From a gamma proteobacterium HTCC2207 (GTDB lineage Bacteria > Pseudomonadota > Gammaproteobacteria > Pseudomonadales > Porticoccaceae): a stretch of 64,000 nucleotides of DNA. The notes beneath the pieces are model-generated. The model made no database searches. It saw only the letters and a program-made list of their open reading frames with translations, and was not told the DNA's origin. The stretch's first letter is position 1; every line of letters begins with the position of its first letter. The translations under genes and the position numbers were made by a program. Positions 22,110 to 30,824 of this stretch are shown in pieces. The DNA is taken from the NCBI GenBank assembly GCA_905182275.1, contig CAJJAU010000001.1, positions 22,102-86,101 of the forward strand. Direction: 5' to 3'.

Positions 22110-23453
22110 ATGGAAGACCAACACGATATTGAAAGCTGGCTAAAAGAACATAAGATCACAGAAGTAGAGTGCCTAGTACCGGACATGACCGGGAACGCAC
22201 GGGGCAAGTTCATCCCGGCCAAGAAATTCCTTAAAGAGGACAGCCGCTTGCCTGAGGGTATTCTGGCGCAAACCGTTACTGGTGAGTACTCAGACGACTT
22301 TTGGGAGCTCTTAGATACCATTGATGGCGATATGTTGCTTGAACCTGATCCAGAGTCTAAGCGTCTGGTTCCCTGGGCCAACGAAAGTACCGGTCAGATA
22401 ATCCATGATTGCTTCACTAAAGATGGCGAACCTCACCCATTCTCAAGCCGCAATGTACTCAAACGCGTGCTGGCTCTTTACGAGAAAGATGGCTTAAGGC
22501 CAATAATAGCGCCAGAAATGGAGTTCTACCTAGTTGAAAAGAACCCCAACCCAGGCCTTCCGCTTAAACCACCTATCGGCCGCTCAGGACGCCCTGAAAC
22601 TGCTCGCCAGTCATACAGCATAGATGCGGCTAACGAATTTGAACCCTTTGTAGAGCGCATGTACGGTTATTGCGAAGCGATGAACTTGGATATTGATACT
22701 CTCATTCACGAGTCAGGCGCTGCACAGCTCGAAGTAAACTTCATACATGGCGAACCTTTAAGTCTTGCCGATCAGGTATTTACCTTTAAGCGCACGGTAC
22801 GTGAGGCGGCGTTACAGGAAGACATATATGCCACCTTTATGGCCAAGCCCATGGCGGATGAACCGGGGTCAGCAACTCACATCCATCAGAGTATTCTTGA
22901 TGCAACGACTGGCGCAAACATTTTCACCAACGAGAAGGGCGAATACAGCGAAGCTTTTTTTCATTACCTGGGTGGACTGCAAAAATACACACCCTTTGTC
23001 ATGAGCCTATATGCGCCCAACGTTAACTCATACCGTCGCTTTACCCGTGAAGTCTCAGCGCCGATTAACCTCCACTGGGGCTATGACAACCGTACCACGG
23101 GGCTTCGCGTACCTGATGCAGCACCCAAAAACTATCGTATTGAGAACCGCTTCCCGGGGGCCGACATCAATCCCTATTTGGCCATAGCAGCAACCCTGGC
23201 CTGTGGCTACCTAGGAATGAAGAACAAAATACAACCTTCTGCAGCCTTTGAAGGCAACGCTTATGAAGAAGACATAGATGTGCCGCGCACTCTAGAGGAG
23301 GCGCTTCGAGGCCTTCAAGAGAATCAGGAGATCATTGATATCTTTGGCGAGAAGTTCATCCAGCTCTACACCTCGATTAAATTGGTGGAGTTTGAAGAGT
23401 TTAATCGGGTCATATCCTCGTGGGAGCGCGAGCATCTGCTACTTAATGTCTAA
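22110..23453 (+). CDS. glutamine synthetase family protein, PuuA-like gamma-glutamyl-amine synthetase
   Basis: A 447-residue glutamine-synthetase-fold ligase. The N-terminal domain has ITEVECLVPDMTGNARGK, typical of the PuuA branch rather than GlnA. The catalytic domain carries the metal-binding APEMEFYLVEK and the ATP/glutamate-site ATHIHQSI and NSYRRFTREVSAP followed by NRTTGLRVP and NRFPGADINPYLA. The GlnA adenylylation-site loop is not evident. PuuA attaches glutamate through its gamma-carboxyl to putrescine; related enzymes use other amines. AAAGG lies 6 bases before the ATG. It is controlled by the promoter/operator block just upstream. Confidence 0.87.
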   Translation: MEDQHDIESWLKEHKITEVECLVPDMTGNARGKFIPAKKFLKEDSRLPEGILAQTVTGEYSDDFWELLDTIDGDMLLEPDPESKRLVPWANESTGQIIHDCFTKDGEPHPFSSRNVLKRVLALYEKDGLRPIIAPEMEFYLVEKNPNPGLPLKPPIGRSGRPETARQSYSIDAANEFEPFVERMYGYCEAMNLDIDTLIHESGAAQLEVNFIHGEPLSLADQVFTFKRTVREAALQEDIYATFMAKPMADEPGSATHIHQSILDATTGANIFTNEKGEYSEAFFHYLGGLQKYTPFVMSLYAPNVNSYRRFTREVSAPINLHWGYDNRTTGLRVPDAAPKNYRIENRFPGADINPYLAIAATLACGYLGMKNKIQPSAAFEGNAYEEDIDVPRTLEEALRGLQENQEIIDIFGEKFIQLYTSIKLVEFEEFNRVISSWEREHLLLNV

Positions 23454-23567
23454 TTATTAGGAGTAGGGGCGTATTGATGCGCCACTAAGGGTTCAGGTTC
23501 TTTTACATTTGCAACTTAAGCCAATGATAAATATAGTGTTTACCCTAACTCCACGAGGTTTATCATC

Positions 23568-24389
23568 ATGGAAATTAAGCTTATCAGCGGGGCCCTAGGT
23601 GCAGAGGTTAGCGGTATTGACCTTACCAAAGATACAGATGCAGCTACTTACACAGTAATTCGTGAGTTACTGGTAGAGCACGAAGTACTGTTTTTCCGAG
23701 AGCAAGATGTAAGTCTGGCACAACAGCACGCCTTGGCATCCTCTTTTGGGCCTCTGCAAAGTCATCCAGCCTACGATACCGTTGAAAATTTCCCTGAGAT
23801 TACCATTCTGGAAAGTACGGCTGAAAAGCCCAGTAAAATAGAGTGTTGGCACAGTGATATGACCTTTAGAGCGCATCCGCCATTGGGCACCGTGTTGCGC
23901 TCTAAAGTCATTCCCCAAAAGGGCGGAGATACACTTTGGTCGAGTATGACAGCGGCCTACAACGCATTATCGCCGGCTATGCAGGCTTTCTTATCCGACC
24001 TTGAGGCGGTACATGATTTTTCTTATGGATTTCGGGAGAGTCTTGCTGAAAGCGGGGGTAGGGAGCGTTTAGAGCGAGCGGTACGAGACAACCCGCCAGT
24101 GACTCATCCGGTTATTAGAACGCATCCAGAGAGTGGCAAGCGGGTGATCTTTGTCAACGCACTGTTCACCACACATATTGTGGGTCTTCCAACGGAAGAA
24201 AGTAAAGCAATCCTCCAGTTTCTGTTTGAACATATTAAGACTCCAGAGTTTACATGTCGGTTTTCGTGGGATGTTAACTGTATTGCTATCTGGGATAACC
24301 GCAGCACTCAGCATAAACCCATCAACGACTATTTTCCTGCTCACCGATGCCTTGAGCGTATCGTGATTGATGGTGACAAGCCGTACTAG
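23568..24389 (+). CDS. TauD/TfdA-family Fe(II)/2-oxoglutarate dioxygenase
   Basis: A 273-residue non-heme iron oxygenase. The facial triad is visible as WHSDMTF (His and Asp near residue 95) and the distal His in RSTQHKPINDY, with the 2-oxoglutarate-binding Arg a few residues later (HRCLERIV). EVLFFREQDVS and GGDTLWSSM are family signatures. TauD removes sulfite from taurine; other members hydroxylate or cleave amines, carnitine-like compounds, herbicides. It is 114 bases downstream of the PuuA-like gene on the same strand and converges on the amidotransferase with a 4-base overlap. Its substrate may be the source of the amine processed by its neighbours (inference). Confidence 0.88.
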   Translation: MEIKLISGALGAEVSGIDLTKDTDAATYTVIRELLVEHEVLFFREQDVSLAQQHALASSFGPLQSHPAYDTVENFPEITILESTAEKPSKIECWHSDMTFRAHPPLGTVLRSKVIPQKGGDTLWSSMTAAYNALSPAMQAFLSDLEAVHDFSYGFRESLAESGGRERLERAVRDNPPVTHPVIRTHPESGKRVIFVNALFTTHIVGLPTEESKAILQFLFEHIKTPEFTCRFSWDVNCIAIWDNRSTQHKPINDYFPAHRCLERIVIDGDKPY

Positions 24390-25117
24390 CTCGCTATGAA
24401 ATCGATCATCCAATTGGCCACATTCAAATGGTCTGTATCACTATTTAGAGAGTCCATCGCGTCGCTATAGCAGTCCTTTGGGTAAACATCCTTACGCAAC
24501 TGATAAAGCGCGCTAGCATAGGCAACCGGAAACTCAGGATGCCCCTGAAAGGTCAGTATATGCTGATCAACAGCAGTCATGGCAATAGGGCAGCCCATTG
24601 TGGATGCTAGAATTTTTGCCCCGGTGGCTGGCTGTACCACCTGGTCTTGGTGGCTATACAGTAATTTGAAGGATTCATTACCCGAGAAATCATCCGTATA
24701 TTCAGGTTTAAGCCTTGTGTCTTTAACCCCAATCTCCCAGCCACTTGAAGCTTGGCAGGCTTTACCGCCAAGTACATTAGCAACCAGTTGATGACCAAAA
24801 CAAATGCCGATCAGCTTTTTCTTGCGCTGATGCAAGGCTCTCACAAAATCACCTAATAGGTGTATCCAAGCCAGGTCTTCATAGACCCCGCTTTTACTAC
24901 CAGTGATGATATAAGCGTCATAATCGTCAACATTGGCTGGATAGACCGCCTGATTAGCCCGATAGGTCGTCATCTTAAGAATAACTTGCTGATCAATAGG
25001 GCGGCGCCTATTAGCATCACTAAGTAGCGCTTCGAACATCTCAGGGTATTCACCAAAGGTTTCAACCAACTCTGACCTAACGTCATCAGTGCGTAAGATA
25101 GCAACGCGCAGATTCAT
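24386..25117 (-). CDS. class I glutamine amidotransferase-like hydrolase
   Basis: A 243-residue protein of the GMP-synthase-type GATase1 fold. The nucleophile elbow is GICFGHQLVANVLGGKA with Cys near residue 99, and the His-Glu pair is in LTFQGHPEFP. It is not a biosynthetic amidotransferase subunit, since no synthetase partner is adjacent. In this context it may hydrolyse a gamma-glutamyl amide, the job PuuD does in E. coli with a different class I subfamily; this is inference. It is 17 bases downstream of the AGCS symporter on the same strand and has AAGGAC before the ATG. Confidence 0.85.
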   Translation of the reverse strand: MNLRVAILRTDDVRSELVETFGEYPEMFEALLSDANRRRPIDQQVILKMTTYRANQAVYPANVDDYDAYIITGSKSGVYEDLAWIHLLGDFVRALHQRKKKLIGICFGHQLVANVLGGKACQASSGWEIGVKDTRLKPEYTDDFSGNESFKLLYSHQDQVVQPATGAKILASTMGCPIAMTAVDQHILTFQGHPEFPVAYASALYQLRKDVYPKDCYSDAMDSLNSDTDHLNVANWMIDFIAS

Positions 25118-25134
25118 CTTAATTCAGTCCTTAT

Positions 25135-26562
25135 TTAACTGTATTTAGCGAGGTAGGCTTTCAGATCTCTTTTGACTTCTGGCCCATAAAGGTACAAACC
25201 AATAATGTTTGGGACGGCAATCAAAAACACCATAGCGTCTGAGAAGTCCAATACTGCCGATAGCTGAATCATGCAGCCGAGACAGATAAATCCACAGAAT
25301 ATTCCTTTAAAGATCAACTGGGTAATTACGCCTTCGCCAAACAGATAGGTCCACCCCTTTAGGCCATAGTACGCCCAAGCAATACTGGTGGAAAATGCAA
25401 ACAACAGCGCCGCAACGCTCATAACGTAGGGGGACCAGCTAATATGATGAGCGAAGGCAGCAGATGTCAGTGCAATTCCCTCCAACCCACCGTCCATAAG
25501 ACCGTTTGGATATGCGGTGGTAACAATCACCAAAGAGGTTAGGGTGCATATGAGCATGCTGTCAATAAATGGCTCTAGGAGTGAGACCAAGCCCTCAGTG
25601 ACAGGCTCGTCAGTTTTAACCGCAGAATGTGCGATCGAGGCGGAACCTATACCCGCCTCATTGGAAAATACCGCCCGCTGAAAGCCCACTATCATTGCGC
25701 CAATAGCGCCACCGGTCATGCTATTAGCCTCAAATGCACTAGACACGATGAGGCCGATAGCGCCCATTAAGTGCTCAGCACTCATGGCAATGATAATGAT
25801 GGCGGAGAACACGTATAGAACTGCCATAAAAGGCACAACTTTAGAGGCAACGTTGGCGATAGAGCGAATGCCGCCAATAATCACTGCCCCCACGGCGCCG
25901 CCTAGTAATAGACCAAACAACCAGCCTTTATCAGCAAAGAAGCTATTTTCACCACCGGTGATGCTTAAAACCTGAACGTAAGCCTGGTTTGACTGAAACA
26001 TGTTACCAATACCAAAACAACCAATCACCAAGGCCACTGCATAAAAGCCGCCTAGCAGCTTGCCCAGCTGAGGAAACCCTCTATCTAGCAGGTATCGCTC
26101 AAGATAGTACATAGGCCCGCCAGACACAGAACCGTCGGGGTTCTCACGCCGATATTTAACCCCTAAGGTACATTCAACAAACTTAGTGGACATACCAAGG
26201 AAGCCAGCCATAAACAACCAGAAAGCCGCACCCGGCCCGCCGATGGAAATCGCCACAGCGACACCACCAATATTACCGACGCCCACGGTGCCTGATATAG
26301 CGGTTGATAACGCTTGGAAATGAGAGATTTCACCCGGGCCACTGGGCTTGCCGTTCTTGCCGCTCACAATACTGAGTGCCTTTGAGAAGCCGCGAATATT
26401 GATAAAACCTAAATACCCGGTAAAAAATACTGCCGCGGTTACCAACCATAAGACTATTAACGGGAAGCCTTGTCCAAAAATACTGATTTGATAAAAGACA
26501 ATGTCTGACAAACCCTCTGCGAGGGGCTTTATTAGCTGGTCTATCTGTTGGTCTAAAGACAT
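25135..26562 (-). CDS. sodium:alanine/glycine symporter (AGCS family)
   Basis: A 475-residue inner-membrane transporter with about 10-11 helices. Family motifs include SHFQALSTAISGTVGVGNIGGVAVA (split: the GVGNIGG part is the diagnostic one), GGPGAAFWLFMAGFLGM, GGPMYYLERY and AVFSNEAGIGSASIAHSA. It imports small neutral amino acids with Na+. It is transcribed together with the amidotransferase, suggesting uptake of a substrate for, or product from, the gamma-glutamyl cluster (inference). A second AGCS gene is at 43454-44809. Confidence 0.93.
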   Translation of the reverse strand: MSLDQQIDQLIKPLAEGLSDIVFYQISIFGQGFPLIVLWLVTAAVFFTGYLGFINIRGFSKALSIVSGKNGKPSGPGEISHFQALSTAISGTVGVGNIGGVAVAISIGGPGAAFWLFMAGFLGMSTKFVECTLGVKYRRENPDGSVSGGPMYYLERYLLDRGFPQLGKLLGGFYAVALVIGCFGIGNMFQSNQAYVQVLSITGGENSFFADKGWLFGLLLGGAVGAVIIGGIRSIANVASKVVPFMAVLYVFSAIIIIAMSAEHLMGAIGLIVSSAFEANSMTGGAIGAMIVGFQRAVFSNEAGIGSASIAHSAVKTDEPVTEGLVSLLEPFIDSMLICTLTSLVIVTTAYPNGLMDGGLEGIALTSAAFAHHISWSPYVMSVAALLFAFSTSIAWAYYGLKGWTYLFGEGVITQLIFKGIFCGFICLGCMIQLSAVLDFSDAMVFLIAVPNIIGLYLYGPEVKRDLKAYLAKYS

Positions 26563-26589
26563 TATGCTTTCTTATAGTTGTTGCGAGGC

Positions 26590-26607
26590 CAGCATACTAG
26601 CATGCTG
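26590..26607. promoter_or_regulatory. inverted repeat upstream of the AGCS symporter
   Basis: CAGCATACTAGCATGCTG: 6-base arms CAGCAT/ATGCTG around ACTAGC, 28-45 bases before the symporter start. It could be an operator or a leader hairpin. It does not match the TTGAAT half sites. No glycine-riboswitch core could be recognized in the 290-base region between the symporter and the recombinase, which otherwise holds nothing I can name. Confidence 0.35.
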
Positions 26608-26850
26608 AGAGCAAAAGAATAATAGTACTAATCGAACTTCAAGCCGTCTCTATTTAGGGTTTAAGAGAGTCTTATCCTCCAGAAACGCAGGTATGGCTAA
26701 AAGCCATTACAGTGTTCAAATGAGTGGGTTTCAGATAGGGCGTTGATGCCAGTGACATTTATATACGGAGAACAGCTTATGTTCTATAAAATACATATGG
26801 AAACAACATAATATTATTTCTATAAGTCATTATTTTAAAACGAATTAAAT

Positions 26851-28128
26851 TTATACCTCTCGTTCTTTTCCTGTACGAGCGCGATCTTTCATATCGGACT
26901 GTATGTAGACTTGATCTGTCGTTCCCATGCTGGCATGGCCCAAATCATCAGCCATATGCTTGAGAGGGCGGGTAGCAATGTCTTTTGAGGCGCCAGTGTG
27001 CCGTAACCAATGGGTTGTTGCCTCGCGTAGCGCCTGAGCCTCATCAACAAAGCCTTCAGATCGCATCTTATCGTGGGCCAAATCAAAGGCATACTGTACG
27101 ATTCGGCGCAATTGTCGTGCAGTCATACCACCGACACCTCTATTTTTAGCCACTAAAGTAGCATTGAGACCAAAACTGGGGCTCAAGGACTGTCTGTGGT
27201 CCTGATAGCGCTGAGTATAAGGTCCCAGGGAGCTTGGCACCGACACGTCGCGTATTTTGTTACCTTTACCCAAGACTTTTAGCCAACTATTGCCATCACC
27301 GTCTTGCCAAAAGTGCTTCCATACTGGCTGCCAATTGGACCGATCAGATAGCTCAGACACTCTTAGATACAGGGTTTTAAGCATCGCCACAATAAACAGA
27401 GTACGCTCATGATCAGCATCCTTATCGGCCGCACCACGGGCACAATCCAGCACGTAGTCCCACTGTAGATCTGACAGACGTTTGATGCTCTTGGAAGTGA
27501 CACCTTTAATAAGGAACGGCGATTGCTTGCGAATAGCCGGAATGGGATTGCCAAAGGCATAACCCTCATCGGTCAAATAGTCGTAAAAGCACGATAACGC
27601 CGAATAACAGATCTTCATCGCCTCATGGGACAACGAATGGCCACTGGTGGTGTCTGGAAGGGCTAAACCGCTATCTAAGGCTTTTCTGCGGTCCTGTTTG
27701 GCGATTTTCACCACAAACGGCCGCCAGTTTTGATTTTGACACGACTGTCCGCCGATTGGCTTAAAGCGGTCAGCCACAGATAGAGCCACCCAATGCGCAG
27801 GCGGACTGTGCACAAAATCAAAGTAAGCCTCTAAATCCGCGCGCTTAAGGGAGACAATACTTTTCTTGGCCACAGTCCAGGACCACAGCAGCAAGCGCTC
27901 AACCTCGTTACGATAGCTACGATAAGTCGCTTCACTTTTACGGCTGTAGCTTTTAAGGAATGACTGTGTGTGTGCGAACTCTTGCGGTGCATCCGGTATG
28001 TGCACCGTAATCTTATCAATAAACTTTTTCGAATCTGGGTAATCATGCAGCATGGCTGCGCCCATAGGAAGCCTGACAAAGGTCTTATGAGCATCAAACA
28101 GAGGACAAGCGCTGAATACCTTAGACAT
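26851..28128 (-). CDS. tyrosine recombinase / site-specific integrase
   Basis: A 425-residue phage-integrase-type recombinase. The SAM-like N-terminal core-binding domain spans roughly residues 55-190 and the catalytic domain 215-412. All catalytic residues are present: Arg256 in LRVSEL, Lys in LGKGNK near 288, His373 and Arg376 in HWLRH, His398 in LGHAS, and the nucleophile Tyr408 in QVYIQ. It is longer than XerC/XerD (about 300). AGGTGA supports the start. No excisionase, transposase, cargo genes or flanking tRNA are present, so it is either a resident recombinase or a relic of a mobile element. It sits between the accessory catabolic region and ordinary genes. Confidence 0.92.
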   Translation of the reverse strand: MSKVFSACPLFDAHKTFVRLPMGAAMLHDYPDSKKFIDKITVHIPDAPQEFAHTQSFLKSYSRKSEATYRSYRNEVERLLLWSWTVAKKSIVSLKRADLEAYFDFVHSPPAHWVALSVADRFKPIGGQSCQNQNWRPFVVKIAKQDRRKALDSGLALPDTTSGHSLSHEAMKICYSALSCFYDYLTDEGYAFGNPIPAIRKQSPFLIKGVTSKSIKRLSDLQWDYVLDCARGAADKDADHERTLFIVAMLKTLYLRVSELSDRSNWQPVWKHFWQDGDGNSWLKVLGKGNKIRDVSVPSSLGPYTQRYQDHRQSLSPSFGLNATLVAKNRGVGGMTARQLRRIVQYAFDLAHDKMRSEGFVDEAQALREATTHWLRHTGASKDIATRPLKHMADDLGHASMGTTDQVYIQSDMKDRARTGKEREV

Positions 28129-28158
28129 GTTAGAAATTCACCTATAATGGATGCTGTG

Positions 28159-28179
28159 CTTGAAACGCACTGTATCAAG
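28159..28179. promoter_or_regulatory. inverted repeat upstream of the recombinase
   Basis: CTTGA at 28159-28163 and TCAAG at 28175-28179 flank an 11-base centre, about 31-51 bases upstream of the recombinase start. A near-duplicate GTCTAGTAAT/GTCTACTAAT tandem lies next to it (28193-28212). Such a layout could be a recombinase core site or an operator; the evidence is only the symmetry. Confidence 0.3.
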
Positions 28180-28291
28180 TGTATTGTGGATTGTCTAGTA
28201 ATGTCTACTAATTGAGATTAGCGGACATAGGATAGAAGCATAGGGCGTCTCTATCTGGAACATGGGCCCCCTCCTAAGCTATGCAGTTAAA

Positions 28292-28705
28292 CTACGCAAT
28301 GTTTGCCGACGTACTTTCATGTAAAACCCTATACTCTAACCCGGCTATACGATGCTTTATTGCTTGTTGGTACTCAACTGAATTGAACATCTCAAGGTAG
28401 GCTCTCCGAGACGGGTATCTGACTATGATCAAGTCATCGTAGTTCTGCGATTCATCACCAACAAATTGATGCTCACATGTTCCTTTATACACTAGGCTAC
28501 CACCCATCCCAATAATCTTAGGAAAGGCCACCATGCCATATTCTTGGTAAGCTTCGCGCCCGCTCCGCCCGATAGCATTATCCGCCGCTGATTCATAAAC
28601 TGCGATGGAACGATATTTAATAAGGTTAATCATATCAAAAGGCGATTCTTGGTCAGCCTCTGCGATTTCTCTTAGTTGCGTATTCGTCGGCTCTGTGGAT
28701 GCCAT
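28292..28705 (-). CDS. DUF1330 domain-containing protein
   Basis: A 137-residue cytosolic protein with the dimeric alpha/beta-barrel pattern of DUF1330: DMINLIKY near residue 24, YQEYGMVAFPKIIGMGGSLVYKG, then DLIIVRYPSRRAYLEMFNSVEYQQAIKHR. The family has no settled function. AAGGAGATT supports the start. It is followed at some distance upstream by the DUF885 lipoprotein gene on the same strand; linkage between them is not evident. Confidence 0.8.
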   Translation of the reverse strand: MASTEPTNTQLREIAEADQESPFDMINLIKYRSIAVYESAADNAIGRSGREAYQEYGMVAFPKIIGMGGSLVYKGTCEHQFVGDESQNYDDLIIVRYPSRRAYLEMFNSVEYQQAIKHRIAGLEYRVLHESTSANIA

Positions 28706-28762
28706 AATATTTCAATCTCCTTGTCAAACAGACCGACCCTCAAGTCCAAGCCTAAGATAACG

Positions 28763-30607
28763 CTAGTTAGTTAATGTCTCCGCGATCCAGCTCTTTACTT
28801 GCCTCTCGAGCATGCTCAATGGTAAAGCACCGCCACTTAACACTGTATCGTGAAATGCTCTTATATCGAACTTATCACCTAACTGCTCTTCCGAAATCTT
28901 GCGTAAGCGCTGAATCTCGATCATACCAATCTTATAAGCCGTGGCCTGACCGGGAATAACTAGGTAACGACGAACTTCAGTCTCAATGGTTTGCAGTGGC
29001 GCTGGTGAGTTCTCTGCGAAGAAATCAACCGCGTCCTGCTGTGACCATTGCTTATGATGCATACCAGTGTCCACAACCAAGCGAATAGCCCTCCAAATCT
29101 CACTACCTAAACGTCCAAAGTCAGAGCCTAACGTCACATAAGTATTTGGCATTTCTTTGGCTAAGGCCTCGGTGTAGAGCGCCCAACCTTCGCTATAGGC
29201 AGTGCTGCCCGCTTGAGTGCGGAACTTTGGAATTCCCTGAAGTTCTTGCGCGATGGAGATTTGCATGTGATGCCCTGGCAATCCCTCATGGTAAGCGATC
29301 ACCTCTAGCTCATTTTTGGGCATGGCCTTCATATCTGAAAGGTGCGCGTAATAAACACCCGGCCGAGAACCATCTGGAGTGCCACGATAATAGTGCTGTG
29401 GTGCGCCATCTTGTTCACGAAACGCTTCAACGCGCTTGACCACTAAATCAGCCTTAGGCAAGATACCAAAATAGCTAGGCAGCTCTTTCTTAAGGTTTTC
29501 AATGGCAGCGGTAGCATCATCAATATAGGCTTGCCGCCCTTCATCGGTGTTGTCATAGTAGTATTTTTCATCATCTTTGCTGTCTCTAATCTTGGCAAAG
29601 TATTCTTGTAGGGTACCCTCAAAACCATCTTTCTCCTTGATGACTTCCATTTCACCGCGAATGCGCTTGACCTCATCAAGACCCAACTGATGAATTTCTT
29701 CAGCGCTCATGTCAGTGGTAGTAATACTTTTAAGCCGATACTCATAATAGGCCGCACCGTCCGGCAGTGCATGCACACCTTGTGCACTCTCACTGGTGTT
29801 TTTTATGTCGTCGTTCATAAAGGCAATCAAGTTTTGATAACCAGGAGCAAGATTATCAACCAGTGCGCTGCGCGTGGTCGCTAGCAGTGCAGCGCCCTGC
29901 TCTTTTGTGATGACGCCTGATTCAACCAATACAGCGGTCTTAGCTTTGGCATCAGCCCAGAGGGATGAGTCGTCGCTGCCTGTGTCAAATGGAACCCCTG
30001 AAATGATTGACTGGGCTTCCTTAACAACGATCTCATAGGCGAAACGCGGGGGACGAACACCCTCTAATGCAGCGAGCTTTGCTTGATCGGTAAGCTCGGT
30101 CATCGCGCCGCCGATGGCGCTAAGACGCGACACGTAGTCTTTCATGTCTTGCTCGGTCTCGACCGAATGATAATTCATCATTAGCGTTGGAAAAAACGAA
30201 TGGGTGCCGTTCATTTGATGAAAAGCATAGCCACGACGCATAAAGGCCTTACCGGCTAACCCAGACTCATATTGATGCTCCCAGAGGTCATAAGAGATCT
30301 TGGCCGCATCGCTAAGCTTGCTGTAGTCAAAGGTAGTCTTCATTTCTTGAACAGAATTGCCCTTCCACTGGAGTGTCTCTAACTGAGCAGTCTCACTCAT
30401 GTCATCAATTTCGTTGTATCGCTCCTTGCGACCTTGAAAGGTTAAACCCAGAGGGCTCATCATTAGGCCTTCTTCGTATTTCACCTCAAACCATGCATTA
30501 AGTTTTTCAGTCTCAGATTGCTGATCTACGACAGCTTCTAAAGAGGATTGATTCCCACAGGAGGTTAGAAAAAAACAAGTCATTACAGTTAAAAGTAGTT
30601 GGCGCAT
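28763..30607 (-). CDS. DUF885 family lipoprotein, putative metallopeptidase
   Basis: A 614-residue protein with a lipoprotein signal: MRQLLLTVMTCFFLTSCGN, lipobox LTSC with Cys17, so it is likely anchored in the envelope. The body matches DUF885, with the zinc-binding motif HEGLPGHHM near residues 433-441 and YSEGWALYTEALAKEM downstream supplying the third ligand. Such proteins are presumed zinc peptidases; the natural substrate is unknown. Start supported by GAGGAA. It is divergent from the periplasmic protease gene prc. Confidence 0.88.
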   Translation of the reverse strand: MRQLLLTVMTCFFLTSCGNQSSLEAVVDQQSETEKLNAWFEVKYEEGLMMSPLGLTFQGRKERYNEIDDMSETAQLETLQWKGNSVQEMKTTFDYSKLSDAAKISYDLWEHQYESGLAGKAFMRRGYAFHQMNGTHSFFPTLMMNYHSVETEQDMKDYVSRLSAIGGAMTELTDQAKLAALEGVRPPRFAYEIVVKEAQSIISGVPFDTGSDDSSLWADAKAKTAVLVESGVITKEQGAALLATTRSALVDNLAPGYQNLIAFMNDDIKNTSESAQGVHALPDGAAYYEYRLKSITTTDMSAEEIHQLGLDEVKRIRGEMEVIKEKDGFEGTLQEYFAKIRDSKDDEKYYYDNTDEGRQAYIDDATAAIENLKKELPSYFGILPKADLVVKRVEAFREQDGAPQHYYRGTPDGSRPGVYYAHLSDMKAMPKNELEVIAYHEGLPGHHMQISIAQELQGIPKFRTQAGSTAYSEGWALYTEALAKEMPNTYVTLGSDFGRLGSEIWRAIRLVVDTGMHHKQWSQQDAVDFFAENSPAPLQTIETEVRRYLVIPGQATAYKIGMIEIQRLRKISEEQLGDKFDIRAFHDTVLSGGALPLSMLERQVKSWIAETLTN

Positions 30608-30824
30608 AGATTCCTCAGTATTGTGATTTCCATATAACTAAGTCCAATGGTTGCCATTGGCATCGAATGCCAATCTTATTGCAAGATGATTAGAGATTGC
30701 AAAGATATTTTACTGGGTACCGCCATGTAATTTCAAAGCCTGTTAAATCGCCTATTAATAGCGCTTAGCGTCTATCCATTCTCGTCACTTCTGGTAAACT
30801 TTGGGTAACTTCAAGGGAAATGTT

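Noticed and set aside
24386..25117. Calling the amidotransferase PuuD
   Set aside because: The nucleophile and His-Glu motifs fit the GMP-synthase-type GATase1 subgroup rather than the peptidase C26 PuuD family; only function by context is suggested.
26563..26850. Glycine riboswitch upstream of the AGCS symporter
   Set aside because: The conserved tandem aptamer core was not recognized; only a short inverted repeat is present.
28120..28147. TTAGAC-N16-TATAAT promoter-like sequence on the plus strand just before the recombinase start
   Set aside because: It points into a short gap with no plus-strand gene before the opposite-strand DUF1330 gene; a small RNA cannot be excluded but nothing else supports it.
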